Shown here: in pieces, positions 15,660 through 23,408 of the stretch
Layout of the letters: the number at the start of each line of letters is the position of its first letter
Position numbering within the stretch: the first letter of the stretch is position 1
Origin: Cyclobacteriaceae bacterium
Lineage (GTDB): Bacteria; Bacteroidota; Bacteroidia; Cytophagales; Cyclobacteriaceae
Assembly (NCBI GenBank): GCA_028285445.1
Contig: JANQPQ010000033.1
Location: 16,280-80,279, forward strand
Length of the DNA stretch: 64,000 nt
Direction of reading: 5' to 3'
Program-made: the position numbers and the translations under genes
The notes under the pieces: model-generated
What the model was told of the DNA's origin: nothing
The model's input: only the letters and a program-made list of their open reading frames with translations
Databases searched by the model: none

Positions 15660-16110
15660 ATGACCCACGTCTCAAAAAACTATTTCGAAGGTCCTGTTTA
15701 CGCATTGGGTTGGGTTTTTGCGTTCTTGGTGGTCATCATGCTTTTTGCAAACTGGATGGTAAGTCCCATTTTCGTTTTGCTCAGCATTCTTGTTCTCACC
15801 GCTCGTTATAAATTGGAAATTGATCTGCAAAATGGTGTAATACTGGACTACCTACATATACTTGGCCTCAAAGCGCAGGTTGAAAAGTTCAAATTCAACA
15901 ACTTGGAATACATCTACATCACCAAGTCCAGCTAAACCCAGCAAATGCATTACAAATCTGTCATCATCGGTTTCCGGTACGCTCTTCAGGGCTTACCTAA
16001 AGTCAGATCGTGATAATCACTTTCTGGGTGAGAGTAAGGATATTGCCGATGTCCGCGAAAAAGTGTCAACGCTGAGCAGGTATTTGCAACTAGAGGTGAA
16101 AGTCTCCTAA
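15660..16110 (+). pseudogene. Frameshifted two-helix membrane protein gene
   Basis: The first part (15660-15935) encodes 91 residues with two membrane helices (about 13-31 and 34-52) and a cytoplasmic beta stretch ending ...NNLEYIYITKSS at a TAA. The next frame (+1) continues without a gap into a plausible C-terminus, LFRAYLKSDRDNHFLGESKDIADVREKVSTLSRYLQLEV, which ends at 16110. Together they would make a normal ~150-residue PH-like or signalling-type membrane protein. One extra base (or two lost) just before 15933 explains the break. It could be a real lesion or a sequence error; programmed frameshifting is not suggested by a slippery site. Confidence 0.55.
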
Positions 16111-16210
16111 TGCATCATCGGCATTTCACTTTCTCATCAAACCATAATACCTTTATCGAGATCTATTAACATCCTGATTAGTAATATGTCTTTCATCCTA
16201 AATCACAATC

Positions 16211-16642
16211 ATGAAAAATTTGATCGTATTAACACTACTAATCAGTTCTTTTTGCACCGTAACTGTTGGCCAGGATAGGGCCAAAATTGAACGGGCCGCT
16301 CTTGACTACCTCGAAGGCTTTTATGAAGGCGATACAGCCAAGATTATCAGAAGTATCCATCCCGAGCTTCACAAGAATGGCTACAGCATTGACAAAAACA
16401 CCAAGGCTTTCAAAAACAGCATCATGACTTACGAAAGGGCCATTGGCTTTGCTCGTGAAGTAAATGAAAACCCACGTTGGGCCGCACCGGCAGATGCAGT
16501 AAAGGAAGTGGAAATCTTAGACGCCAATACCAAAATTGCTAATGTGAAGGTTACCGCTTATTGGGGCATCGACTATATGTTAATGGTGAAGTTCGAAGAT
16601 CAATGGATGATCACCAAAGTGCTTTGGCAATCGCTGGAGTAA
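16211..16642 (+). CDS. Secreted NTF2-like (lumazine-binding-like) protein
   Basis: A 143-residue protein with a signal peptide (MKNLIVLTLLISSFCTVTVGQ). The mature part, IERAALDYLEGFYEGDTAKIIRSIHPELHK ... VKVTAYWGIDYMLMVKFEDQWMITKVLWQ, is the one-domain cone-shaped NTF2-like fold of the Lumazine_bd_2 type, widespread as periplasmic proteins in Bacteroidota. Catalytic function is unknown in this group. It is a lone gene; the sequence after it holds a hairpin repeat at 16701-16724. Confidence 0.8.
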   Translation: MKNLIVLTLLISSFCTVTVGQDRAKIERAALDYLEGFYEGDTAKIIRSIHPELHKNGYSIDKNTKAFKNSIMTYERAIGFAREVNENPRWAAPADAVKEVEILDANTKIANVKVTAYWGIDYMLMVKFEDQWMITKVLWQSLE

Positions 16643-16700
16643 GCGGGCACAAGTGAAAAAGTCCGTCACGTTTAAACCGCTTTAAATTTAGAGAATAGTC

Positions 16701-16724
16701 GTCACTCGCGTGAACGCGAGCGAC
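16701..16724. repeat. Palindromic repeat element
   Basis: Hairpin GTC-a-CTCGCG, loop TGAA, CGCGAG-c-GAC. The flank CTGCAAGGT, read on the minus strand as ACCTTGCAG, recurs before the hairpin at 17376, so the two look like inverted copies of one dispersed palindromic element. Confidence 0.5.
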
Positions 16725-16824
16725 TGCAAGGTATTTCCGGGTTGAGAGGGGAATATTTGGTGAAGAGATGGTAAAACGGGAATGTTTCAGTATATAAATA
16801 GAAGGGCTAAAAAATAGATTAGGT

Positions 16825-17346
16825 ATGACGAAGATTCGGACTCAGCCTAACATTATGCGCAGAGCAATCGCTTCCATAATAGATTATGGATTCTTTATGA
16901 TATTTCTGAGCAGCATGATTGGGTGGCTTGGAACCACCGATGTTGACGGTAGCAAGCACATTGAGGACTGGCCAGCCTTTGCGCTTCTACTTACCTGGTT
17001 CATTTATTTTCCAGGAATCGAATCAATTCGGGGACAAACACTAGGGCACTGGTTAATGAAACTCAGGGTAGTTACCATTAGCGGAAACAACATAAGTTTT
17101 ACACAGGCTCTTAAGCGAAGACTTCTGGACGGATTTGAAGTCTTAGGTGGTTTTGGCCTGGTTGCTTATGTAGCCGTAAAAAACAACATCAGAAATCAAC
17201 GTGTTGGTGACCAATGGGCCAAAACGTTAGTAGTTGGTGGTGAGACCCGTACCTGCCTAAACTGCCACGAGAAACTGACTTTAACCGCCGAGGAAACTAT
17301 AGCCAACAGTTTTATCTGCCCGGAATGTGGAACTGGGTATAGATGA
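16825..17346 (+). CDS. RDD family membrane protein with C-terminal zinc ribbon
   Basis: A 173-residue protein. Residues 7-138 are an RDD domain: NIMRRAIASIIDYGFFMIF with the family Arg and Asp in helix 1, a second helix about 50-64, GQTLGHWLMKLRVV, and a third helix about 105-118 ending at QRVGDQWAKTLVV. The last 30 residues contain CLNCHEK and CPECGTG (Cys144, 147, 165, 168), a four-Cys zinc ribbon with cytoplasmic topology. RDD proteins are linked to ion transport or membrane sensing; the ribbon may bind nucleic acid or act as a redox/metal sensor. Alone between repeat-rich spacers. Confidence 0.85.
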   Translation: MTKIRTQPNIMRRAIASIIDYGFFMIFLSSMIGWLGTTDVDGSKHIEDWPAFALLLTWFIYFPGIESIRGQTLGHWLMKLRVVTISGNNISFTQALKRRLLDGFEVLGGFGLVAYVAVKNNIRNQRVGDQWAKTLVVGGETRTCLNCHEKLTLTAEETIANSFICPECGTGYR

Positions 17347-17350
17347 GATA

Positions 17351-17430
17351 TTCCTGAACGACCTTGCAGATCTCGCGCGTTTGCAACGCGTGCGGAAGAG
17401 ACCTCGAGTTTTAAACTCGATTCTTCTGAT
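17351..17430. repeat. Composite palindromic repeat after the RDD gene
   Basis: Two adjacent perfect hairpins: CGCGTT-TGC-AACGCG (17376-17390) and TCGAGTTT-T-AAACTCGA (17404-17420), the latter flanked by GAAGA and TCTTC arms. It begins with ACCTTGCAG, shared with the element at 16701. It may also act as a terminator region for the RDD gene. Confidence 0.5.
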
Positions 17431-17433
17431 TAC

Positions 17434-17467
17434 CAAACGAGATCCCTCGACAGGGCTCGGGATGACA
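17434..17467 (+). repeat. Dispersed repeat, copy 1 of 4
   Basis: Reads CAAACGAGATCCCTCGACA then GGGCTCGGGATGACA, with ATCCC and GGGAT forming a short stem. Three more copies occur at 18346, 18667 and 20466, all in the same orientation and all intergenic. This copy has AGGG where others have AAGG. Confidence 0.75.
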
Positions 17468-17559
17468 GCACAATTCAACTTTAGTAGACCCAATCCCGCT
17501 GTCCGCCAGAAATATCAGGATGTAAATACAAGCTATACCAAGTGAAGAAGAGAGAGCTA

Positions 17560-18216
17560 CTAAAGCTGCCTGTGAATAGTAGGTATGTAGCCGGAGTCTA
17601 AGGAATCTGGCCCGGACAATTCTTTTTGGAGGGCTCTCAACTCCGACCAGCGTTTCAAGGTATCAAATTGATGATTTGTTTCTTGCTTTAATATCTCAAC
17701 GATATAGAAATCATTGGAGCGCCAATACTTCATATAGGGCTCATTGGGTTGCATGGAATAGAACACACCGCTATCAGAAATATGTAAGGTTTGGATTTTC
17801 TGACCCGAGTTATCATTGGGTACAGTCATATAGAATACACTAGCCAGGGTTTTATCTGAGTAGTAGGTAAAATAGGTTTCTGTCACACCCTCCAATCGAT
17901 TGAGTTTAACACCATTATGGTCATAAAACTCCTTCCAGATGTCGACATCATGCTCGGTAAACCCTTTACTTTCAATCTCTCCTGAGGGATAATACAATGT
18001 AGCCGGGCCGTGGCGTTCACCAAATTCGTAGGTGTATTCCAAGCGTAGTGATCCACTTTTTAGGTAATATCGAAAAAACCCGTGGCGAACACTGTCAAGG
18101 ACCTCATACTCCTTTAGTAATTCCCCAGAGTCATAATACTCCCGTACAATGCCCTTCTTTTTACTGCACCCCAGGGCTAGTGCTGAAATCAATATTAGGT
18201 AACCACTTAATCTCAT
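17560..18216 (-). CDS. Lipoprotein with MORN-like repeats
   Basis: A 218-residue protein with a lipoprotein signal (lipobox ALGC, Cys17). After it come repeats of the MORN type: IVREYYDSGELLKEYEVLDSVRHGFFRYYLKSGSLRLEYTYEFGERHGPATLYYPSGEIESKGFTEHDVDIWKEFYDHNGVKLNRLEG, i.e. units of G-xx-xxYYxSGxLxxEYxYxxG. The C-terminal ~100 residues are not recognised. Such YwqK/MORN-like proteins are common surface lipoproteins in Bacteroidota with unknown partners. Despite the name used for some relatives there is no toxin gene nearby. Confidence 0.78.
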   Translation of the reverse strand: MRLSGYLILISALALGCSKKKGIVREYYDSGELLKEYEVLDSVRHGFFRYYLKSGSLRLEYTYEFGERHGPATLYYPSGEIESKGFTEHDVDIWKEFYDHNGVKLNRLEGVTETYFTYYSDKTLASVFYMTVPNDNSGQKIQTLHISDSGVFYSMQPNEPYMKYWRSNDFYIVEILKQETNHQFDTLKRWSELRALQKELSGPDSLDSGYIPTIHRQL

Positions 18217-18345
18217 TTCCGATATTTATGATACTAAATTCTGCCTTGTAATTAAATCTTAAAACATTATGTGTAGAAACAAAGCTACATCCAATCGGTA
18301 AGATAGGCGGGATTGAGTGCCAAACTTGCTGGTAGCTCTAGTCAT

Positions 18346-18379
18346 CAAACGAGATCCCTCGACAAGGCTCGGGATGACA
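18346..18379 (+). repeat. Dispersed repeat, copy 2 of 4
   Basis: Same sequence as the copy at 17434 apart from AAGG in place of AGGG: CAAACGAGATCCCTCGACA then AGGCTCGGGATGACA. Lies in the 639-base gap between the MORN lipoprotein and the DinB-like gene. Confidence 0.75.
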
Positions 18380-18480
18380 ATAAAGGTCAAAACGCGTGGT
18401 ATAGTGACCCCTGACGTTACCGAGGTAATACCTTTCTCAGCGCTTAATGAATTCAGTGCTTACAACAAGCGACATTGTTA

Positions 18481-18551
18481 CTAGCCTTGGGTCAGCCAGG
18501 CTTGTGCGGCTAGGAACCCGTCGCGGTTGAAAGCACGGGGCCCAGCGGCCC
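18481..18551. other. GC-rich stretch with nested stems, possible structured element
   Basis: Within an otherwise gene-free 639-base gap this part can fold into successive stems: CTAGCC/GGCTAG (18481-18513) enclosing CCTTGG/CCAGG, CCCGT/ACGGG (18517-18539), and GGGCC-CAGC-GGCCC (18538-18551). It has no convincing open frame and is bracketed by two copies of the dispersed repeat (18346 and 18667). It may be a structured RNA or a repeat unit. Confidence 0.35.
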
Positions 18552-18666
18552 TGGAGCGAAAATGCAATGCTGCAAAATGGAGCCCAATGACTGCTATTGA
18601 AATTCAGTTCGGAAGGTATGCTATGCGTGATAAGTCATAGTATTTAGAATTCACCTTCCCGCTTAT

Positions 18667-18700
18667 CAAACGAGATCCCTCGACAAGGCTCAGGATGACA
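18667..18700 (+). repeat. Dispersed repeat, copy 3 of 4
   Basis: Matches the copy at 18346 except for one change (CTCAGG in place of CTCGGG). Same orientation. It lies 107 bases before a -7 box at 18807. Confidence 0.75.
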
Positions 18701-18806
18701 GATAGGGAACGGTGGTGTTGCTCGGGGAGAGCATTAGATCATTAGAGTGCACGTTAGACACCCCAAGACTAGCAGGCAGTGTAAAATGCTATTCCTTGCT
18801 TAACGC

Positions 18807-18814
18807 TATATTTG
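18807..18814 (+). promoter_or_regulatory. -7 promoter box
   Basis: TATATTTG fits TAnnTTTG exactly and lies 41 bases before the TTG start at 18856. No good -33 element at the expected distance. Confidence 0.4.
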
Positions 18815-18855
18815 TATCACCACCAACTTACTAAACCACCAAACCACTAAACCCT

Positions 18856-19677
18856 TTGATTGACCTCGTCCACAAACTGCCCGAACTCGATAGCAAGCTG
18901 ATAACATTGCTGCAGTCGCTTAGTGAGGACGAATGGCAGGCGCAAACTGTGGCTAAGCTGTGGAAGGTTAAGGATGTCGCCGCGCATCTGCTTGATGGCA
19001 ACCTCCGCATCCTGTCTGGCCTAAGGGATGGACACCAGGGCCATAACCCAACCATCAATTCCTACCAGGACCTGCTAGACTATCTCAACCAACTTAATGC
19101 GGATTGGGTGCAGGCCATGAAGCGGGTTAGTCCGGCTATGCTTATTGACCTGCTAAAGCATACCGGTCCACCCTATTATGAATATTATGCATCGCTCGAT
19201 CCGCAAGGAAAAGCGGTTTATTCGGTGGCCTGGGCCGGAGAAGAGGAGAGCAAAAACTGGATGCATATTGCCCGCGAGTACACAGAGAAATTTCTGCACC
19301 AACAACAAATTAGAGATGCGGTCAATAAGCCCGGCATCATGACCGCTGAGTTCTTCCAGCCCTTTCTCGATGTGTGCATGTATGCCCTCCCCCATACGCT
19401 CAGAGAAACTAGTGCTGATAACGGCAACACCATTCTCATGCATATTGAAGGGGAAGCTGGAGGCCAATGGCTGGTAGCATTCAATGGTGAGCAATGGCAG
19501 CGTCAATCAATTGCCAACGATCTTGAAGCAACATCCACAGTAACCATTCAGCAGGATGCCTCCTGGAAATTGTTCTCCAAAAGCCTGCGAGCGGCCGATC
19601 TGGAAGACCAGATCAGGATTGCAGGCGACCAGGAATTAGGCAGGGCAGCGCTGGAGATGGTTTCCTTTATGGCTTAG
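18856..19677 (+). CDS. Maleylpyruvate isomerase N-terminal / DinB-like protein
   Basis: A 273-residue protein read from a TTG start (no ATG occurs before a hydrophilic region far inside the domain). Residues 1-160 look like a DinB/MDMPI four-helix bundle: ELDSKLITLLQSLSEDEWQAQTVAKLWKVKDVAAHLLDGNLRILSG and MHIAREYTEKFLHQQQIRDAV, with His39 and the His residues in WMHIAREY and EKFLHQQ as candidate metal ligands. The C-terminal ~100 residues are an SCP2-like alpha/beta domain. In actinobacteria the family uses mycothiol; here the thiol cofactor is unknown. Enzyme activity cannot be assigned. Confidence 0.72.
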   Translation: MIDLVHKLPELDSKLITLLQSLSEDEWQAQTVAKLWKVKDVAAHLLDGNLRILSGLRDGHQGHNPTINSYQDLLDYLNQLNADWVQAMKRVSPAMLIDLLKHTGPPYYEYYASLDPQGKAVYSVAWAGEEESKNWMHIAREYTEKFLHQQQIRDAVNKPGIMTAEFFQPFLDVCMYALPHTLRETSADNGNTILMHIEGEAGGQWLVAFNGEQWQRQSIANDLEATSTVTIQQDASWKLFSKSLRAADLEDQIRIAGDQELGRAALEMVSFMA

Positions 19678-19713
19678 AAAGCCTACATTTATTATTTACT
19701 AAAAGTCAACTAT

Positions 19714-20409
19714 ATGAGATTTCGCAACTCCCTTTTGGCAGGTATAGCCATCTTCTTCGCCACTACCCTATCGGCACAAACCCTTTATAAAGCTACCTTA
19801 TTGCGAGCCGCTCCGGGCCAATTGCTGGAGCTAATCGACGCCCTTAAAGCAGAACATGCCGATATGGACAACGCTCCCTATATGATGCGCCACAGTCAGG
19901 GTGATCATTGGGATTTATTCCTGCTGCAGCATCTACCTAACAACTCCAGAGAATTCTCTATTGAGAACTTGAAGGCAGGCGACATTAGAAATTGGTCTTT
20001 GGGAGATAAGGTAGCATTTCGGGAGGAACTGATAGTTACGGGCCCCGCATTCGATGTGGTGCAAGATCGCTATGCCCGCCATGGCTTCTGCCACATAGAA
20101 ATGTTTGTGTCCCTACCGGGCAAGCACAAGGAGCTTTACCTGGAGCGCATGATGGAGAACAAGTACCTGGAAGAGATCAAGCGCCCGCAAAACCTCATAT
20201 TCTCGAAAGTTTATGGTGCCGAATGGGACAATTTCACCATTGGATTTTATAGAGACATGCGCCATTATGCCGAAAGTGAAAATATTTCACTTGAAGACGA
20301 AGAAGCCGCTGCTATCAAAGCCGGCTTTAAAGGGGTGACTGATATCAGTCCTTACCTGCGCTCCTTAATAAGGGAACACCACGATACCCTGGCGAGAGTG
20401 GTTAAGTGA
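19714..20409 (+). CDS. Secreted protein of unknown function
   Basis: A 231-residue protein with a signal peptide (MRFRNSLLAGIAIFFATTLSAQ). The mature part starts TLYKATLLRAAPGQLLELIDALKAEHADMD and later has FCHIEMFVSLPGKHKELYLERMMENKYLEEI, two similar halves that look like a duplicated ferredoxin-like (dimeric alpha-beta barrel, NIPSNAP-type) fold. No catalytic residues are evident. It lies 36 bases after the preceding gene and may share its transcript. Confidence 0.65.
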   Translation: MRFRNSLLAGIAIFFATTLSAQTLYKATLLRAAPGQLLELIDALKAEHADMDNAPYMMRHSQGDHWDLFLLQHLPNNSREFSIENLKAGDIRNWSLGDKVAFREELIVTGPAFDVVQDRYARHGFCHIEMFVSLPGKHKELYLERMMENKYLEEIKRPQNLIFSKVYGAEWDNFTIGFYRDMRHYAESENISLEDEEAAAIKAGFKGVTDISPYLRSLIREHHDTLARVVK

Positions 20410-20465
20410 TTGCTGAGATTTGAGATTTGAGACAGGGAAGCACCGCTGGACGCCCGAAGCATTGC

Positions 20466-20498
20466 CAACGAGATCCCTCGACAAGGCTCGGGATGACA
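20466..20498 (+). repeat. Dispersed repeat, copy 4 of 4
   Basis: CCAACGAGATCCCTCGACA then AGGCTCGGGATGACA. Same orientation as the others. It lies between the end of a plus-strand gene and the terminator of a minus-strand gene. Confidence 0.75.
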
Positions 20499-20563
20499 AC
20501 GAGAATTAAGTAAATAGGGGGATTTCCAACTTATAACTTCCAAACGGGAACCACCAGATCAGC

Positions 20564-20590
20564 AATAAAAAGGGCGCCTATTGGCGCCCT
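20564..20590 (-). terminator. Rho-independent terminator of the zinc protease gene
   Basis: Perfect 8-base stem AGGGCGCC / GGCGCCCT with a 4-base loop; on the minus strand it is followed by TTTTTATT. It lies 26 bases after the stop of the metalloprotease gene. Confidence 0.88.
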
Positions 20591-20615
20591 CTCTATTTGA
20601 TATCTCAAAAGAATA

Positions 20616-23240
20616 TTAATTCTTCAATTCTAATCCTGCCTGCAATGCCCTATCAATCCTTGCTCTAGACTCAGTGAGGTGAGCGCGGGTGTAGGCGTCC
20701 AGACCGTTGTAATTAGTACCGATTCTACCTCTAAGCTCGCTCAGCTTCATCCTGGCAATAGCCCTGGCATCAGCGGGAGTGCGGTTAGGCGCATCGGTAA
20801 TAATCTCTGTCATCCTATCAATATAGGCTCTTTGCAGATCTCTTCTTGAAGTGCTGATATTTCTATTAGTACTCCATACTTCAGACCAGATTGCTCTTGT
20901 AAGCCTGTCAACAACTTCAGGAATACCTACTACGTTGTTGGCACCATACTTCAATTCTGCATCCCTGATCTTGGCAAAGCGCATAGGGTGCGTAAGCTGG
21001 TTAAGTATACCCCTTTGCAAGCCTAATACTTGCTCATAGTATGGGTAATCTATCCTGCCACGGAAGGTAGTATTGCTACCCCAGTGCGACCAACGGTTGG
21101 CACCAAATAGCTGCATTACATCCTGAGGAACAGTGAAAGCTTTGTCGTTAAAGCCGTAGTCAATCAGGAAGTTAAGTGCGTCTTGTTGTTTGGCTTTAGG
21201 TACCGGCACGAAAGGACCTCTCTCGTTAGGGTCTCCCTTGTGCTCTCTGTATTGATATTGACCGCCGATGTATTTTACACCTGTACTTAGCGCACGAGCG
21301 TAGTTGAACAGCAGTGAGTTGAAGGCATTAGTCACCTCATAGTAAGGCACGTTGTCAGCCAACACAAACTGCGGAAGTTCATCATACAGGTCTTTAACAA
21401 GGTCAGCTCTTTGCTTACCCCAGGCCAAAGGATCTTTTCCTAAGTCATAAACATTTACTGTAGGATCGATAGCACCGCCACCGCGGGCATCTTCATCCGT
21501 ACCGTAGGCATGACCAGGCTTAGCAGCCTCTCTGGCTATCTCCTTGGCCTTCTCATTGCTAGGTGTGTAGCCGTAAGAGATAGCCCAACGATCGTAGGAG
21601 CCAGCGTTTACAGAATAATAATGGCCGTTCTCTTCACCTCTTGGAGCTATGTTAGGAGATGGATATTCCATCACTGAACTAAATACACCATTCTCCGAAG
21701 TAAAACTCTTATCGTGGAGCTTATCTATTGGGGTATCATAGGAAGAACGGAAGTTATGACGAAGGCCCAGTGTATGGCCCACTTCATGCATTGTTACCCA
21801 GATAAGGAATTCGTTCACTACCTCATCCGGCACAGGAGAGTTAGGGTCTAGATCTTCCTTGGCAACCATTAGTGTTTTTACCAAATCACCCTGGGCAGCA
21901 ATTTCGTTGGCAAAGTCTGAGAACTCACCACCATACTGCAGACCATTGAGTTCCTCTTCCGAAGCCTCAAATGCACTGCTAAAGGCTGTGGCCGGGCTCA
22001 GGTAATTTCTCCAGGAATTTTTGAACCCTAGTAGCATGTTTGCTTCGAATAGGATATCCGCATCAAGGATTTCACCGGTACGAGGGTCTACTACTGATGG
22101 TCCAATAGCGCCGTAACCTGACTGATCGGAAACATTCCAGCGAAGGGTAGCATACCTGATATCTGCAGGATCTGCGCCTTCAGGAAGCATTTCCCCTCTA
22201 ATAGCATTTTTGAAACCGGCGGCTTCAAATGCTTTACCCCAGGCATTTACGGCGTCAATCATGCCTTGTCGGTATTTCACCGGTACGGTATGATCGATGT
22301 AGTAAATGATAGGCTCCTTCACTTCGCAAAGTCCATCACTACCAGCAGCACCGTCACATTCCAATCTCCACTTGTTTACATAGCGCTTGAAGAAAGTCTT
22401 ATCATCATCAGAGAAATCTTTATGGACTGTCATGAAGAACCCAACGCGATCGTCAGCTTCTCTTGGCTCCATGGGCACTTCAGGAAGTGCCGCCAAAGTA
22501 TAATGAATTGACACCGGAATGTATCTTCCGTCAGCAACAGTTCTTGGCCCAAACCTCTCACTATTTTTAAAAGTTAAGTTTGCCCGAATGTTAGAGTTTT
22601 CAGGAAAAGACTTAACCTCATCAAGGTAGCTGCGGCTCTTATCAAAAGAAGCCCTTCCTGGTTGACCAGGTCTGGTTGAAACCGCAAACTTTACCCGGTT
22701 GCTTATCTGAGAAAGATCAGAAACGAACCAACTGTATACGTCGATCAAAGTTTCTGTATCATCTTCAGTAGTGGCAATTTTAGCTGTCTCTAGTACAGAA
22801 GAGCCGAAAGTAAGCTCAACAGCGGCATTTTCGGGCTGATCGGCATTGGCAGTGTAGCGATGCGGCTTTTTTACAAGGAAAATTTTGCCATCATGCTTCT
22901 CCAGTGCCACAATACTTCCTTCGAAGATGTTGAGCATTGTTCCACCGAAAAGACCACGGGCTCCGATACCCTTGGCTAATTCGTAAGTAATAAGGAAATC
23001 TTGATTAAGGCGATCTTCAGGGATAGACATGTAGAGTTTGCCATCTTTCTTGTAAAAAGTGAAGTATCCCTCGATCTTTTCAGCGTCCTTGGTAAGTTCA
23101 TCGAATTTACCCTTCTTCTTGGGCGCCTCTTGCGTGGTTTCATCTTTTTTGCCCTTTTTCTTTTTCTGGGCAGAAGCCACATGCGTACTCATTACTCCTA
23201 CCATCAGAAGTAGTACAATTAGTCGTAGCGTTCTTGTCAT
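20616..23240 (-). CDS. Secreted zinc-dependent metalloprotease (DUF5117 / met-zincin type)
   Basis: An 874-residue protein with a signal peptide (cleavage near VASAQ) followed by a Lys-rich linker. The N-terminal half (about 55-300) is the DUF5118/DUF5117-type region (FTFYKKDGKLYMSIPEDRLNQDFLI ...). The catalytic motif HEVGHTLGLRH is at 485-495: HExxHxxGxxH with three His ligands, followed by a probable Met-turn region SSVMEYPSPN. The rest is the conserved C-terminal region of the family. Such proteases are outer-membrane or extracellular in Bacteroidota. A strong terminator follows. Confidence 0.93.
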   Translation of the reverse strand: MTRTLRLIVLLLMVGVMSTHVASAQKKKKGKKDETTQEAPKKKGKFDELTKDAEKIEGYFTFYKKDGKLYMSIPEDRLNQDFLITYELAKGIGARGLFGGTMLNIFEGSIVALEKHDGKIFLVKKPHRYTANADQPENAAVELTFGSSVLETAKIATTEDDTETLIDVYSWFVSDLSQISNRVKFAVSTRPGQPGRASFDKSRSYLDEVKSFPENSNIRANLTFKNSERFGPRTVADGRYIPVSIHYTLAALPEVPMEPREADDRVGFFMTVHKDFSDDDKTFFKRYVNKWRLECDGAAGSDGLCEVKEPIIYYIDHTVPVKYRQGMIDAVNAWGKAFEAAGFKNAIRGEMLPEGADPADIRYATLRWNVSDQSGYGAIGPSVVDPRTGEILDADILFEANMLLGFKNSWRNYLSPATAFSSAFEASEEELNGLQYGGEFSDFANEIAAQGDLVKTLMVAKEDLDPNSPVPDEVVNEFLIWVTMHEVGHTLGLRHNFRSSYDTPIDKLHDKSFTSENGVFSSVMEYPSPNIAPRGEENGHYYSVNAGSYDRWAISYGYTPSNEKAKEIAREAAKPGHAYGTDEDARGGGAIDPTVNVYDLGKDPLAWGKQRADLVKDLYDELPQFVLADNVPYYEVTNAFNSLLFNYARALSTGVKYIGGQYQYREHKGDPNERGPFVPVPKAKQQDALNFLIDYGFNDKAFTVPQDVMQLFGANRWSHWGSNTTFRGRIDYPYYEQVLGLQRGILNQLTHPMRFAKIRDAELKYGANNVVGIPEVVDRLTRAIWSEVWSTNRNISTSRRDLQRAYIDRMTEIITDAPNRTPADARAIARMKLSELRGRIGTNYNGLDAYTRAHLTESRARIDRALQAGLELKN

Positions 23241-23408
23241 TTATATTGAGGTTTTAGTTGTAAAACATTTTCGCACGGTGAATTTACAACAACTTATAAT
23301 GGTCTGAAAACCATGCCCTTCAACAAATTGACAAAATTATCTTACTGGCACTATATCATGATTAGCGTGGAGAGCGTAATCTGCGCGAACAATATCCCCC
23401 AAATTGCG

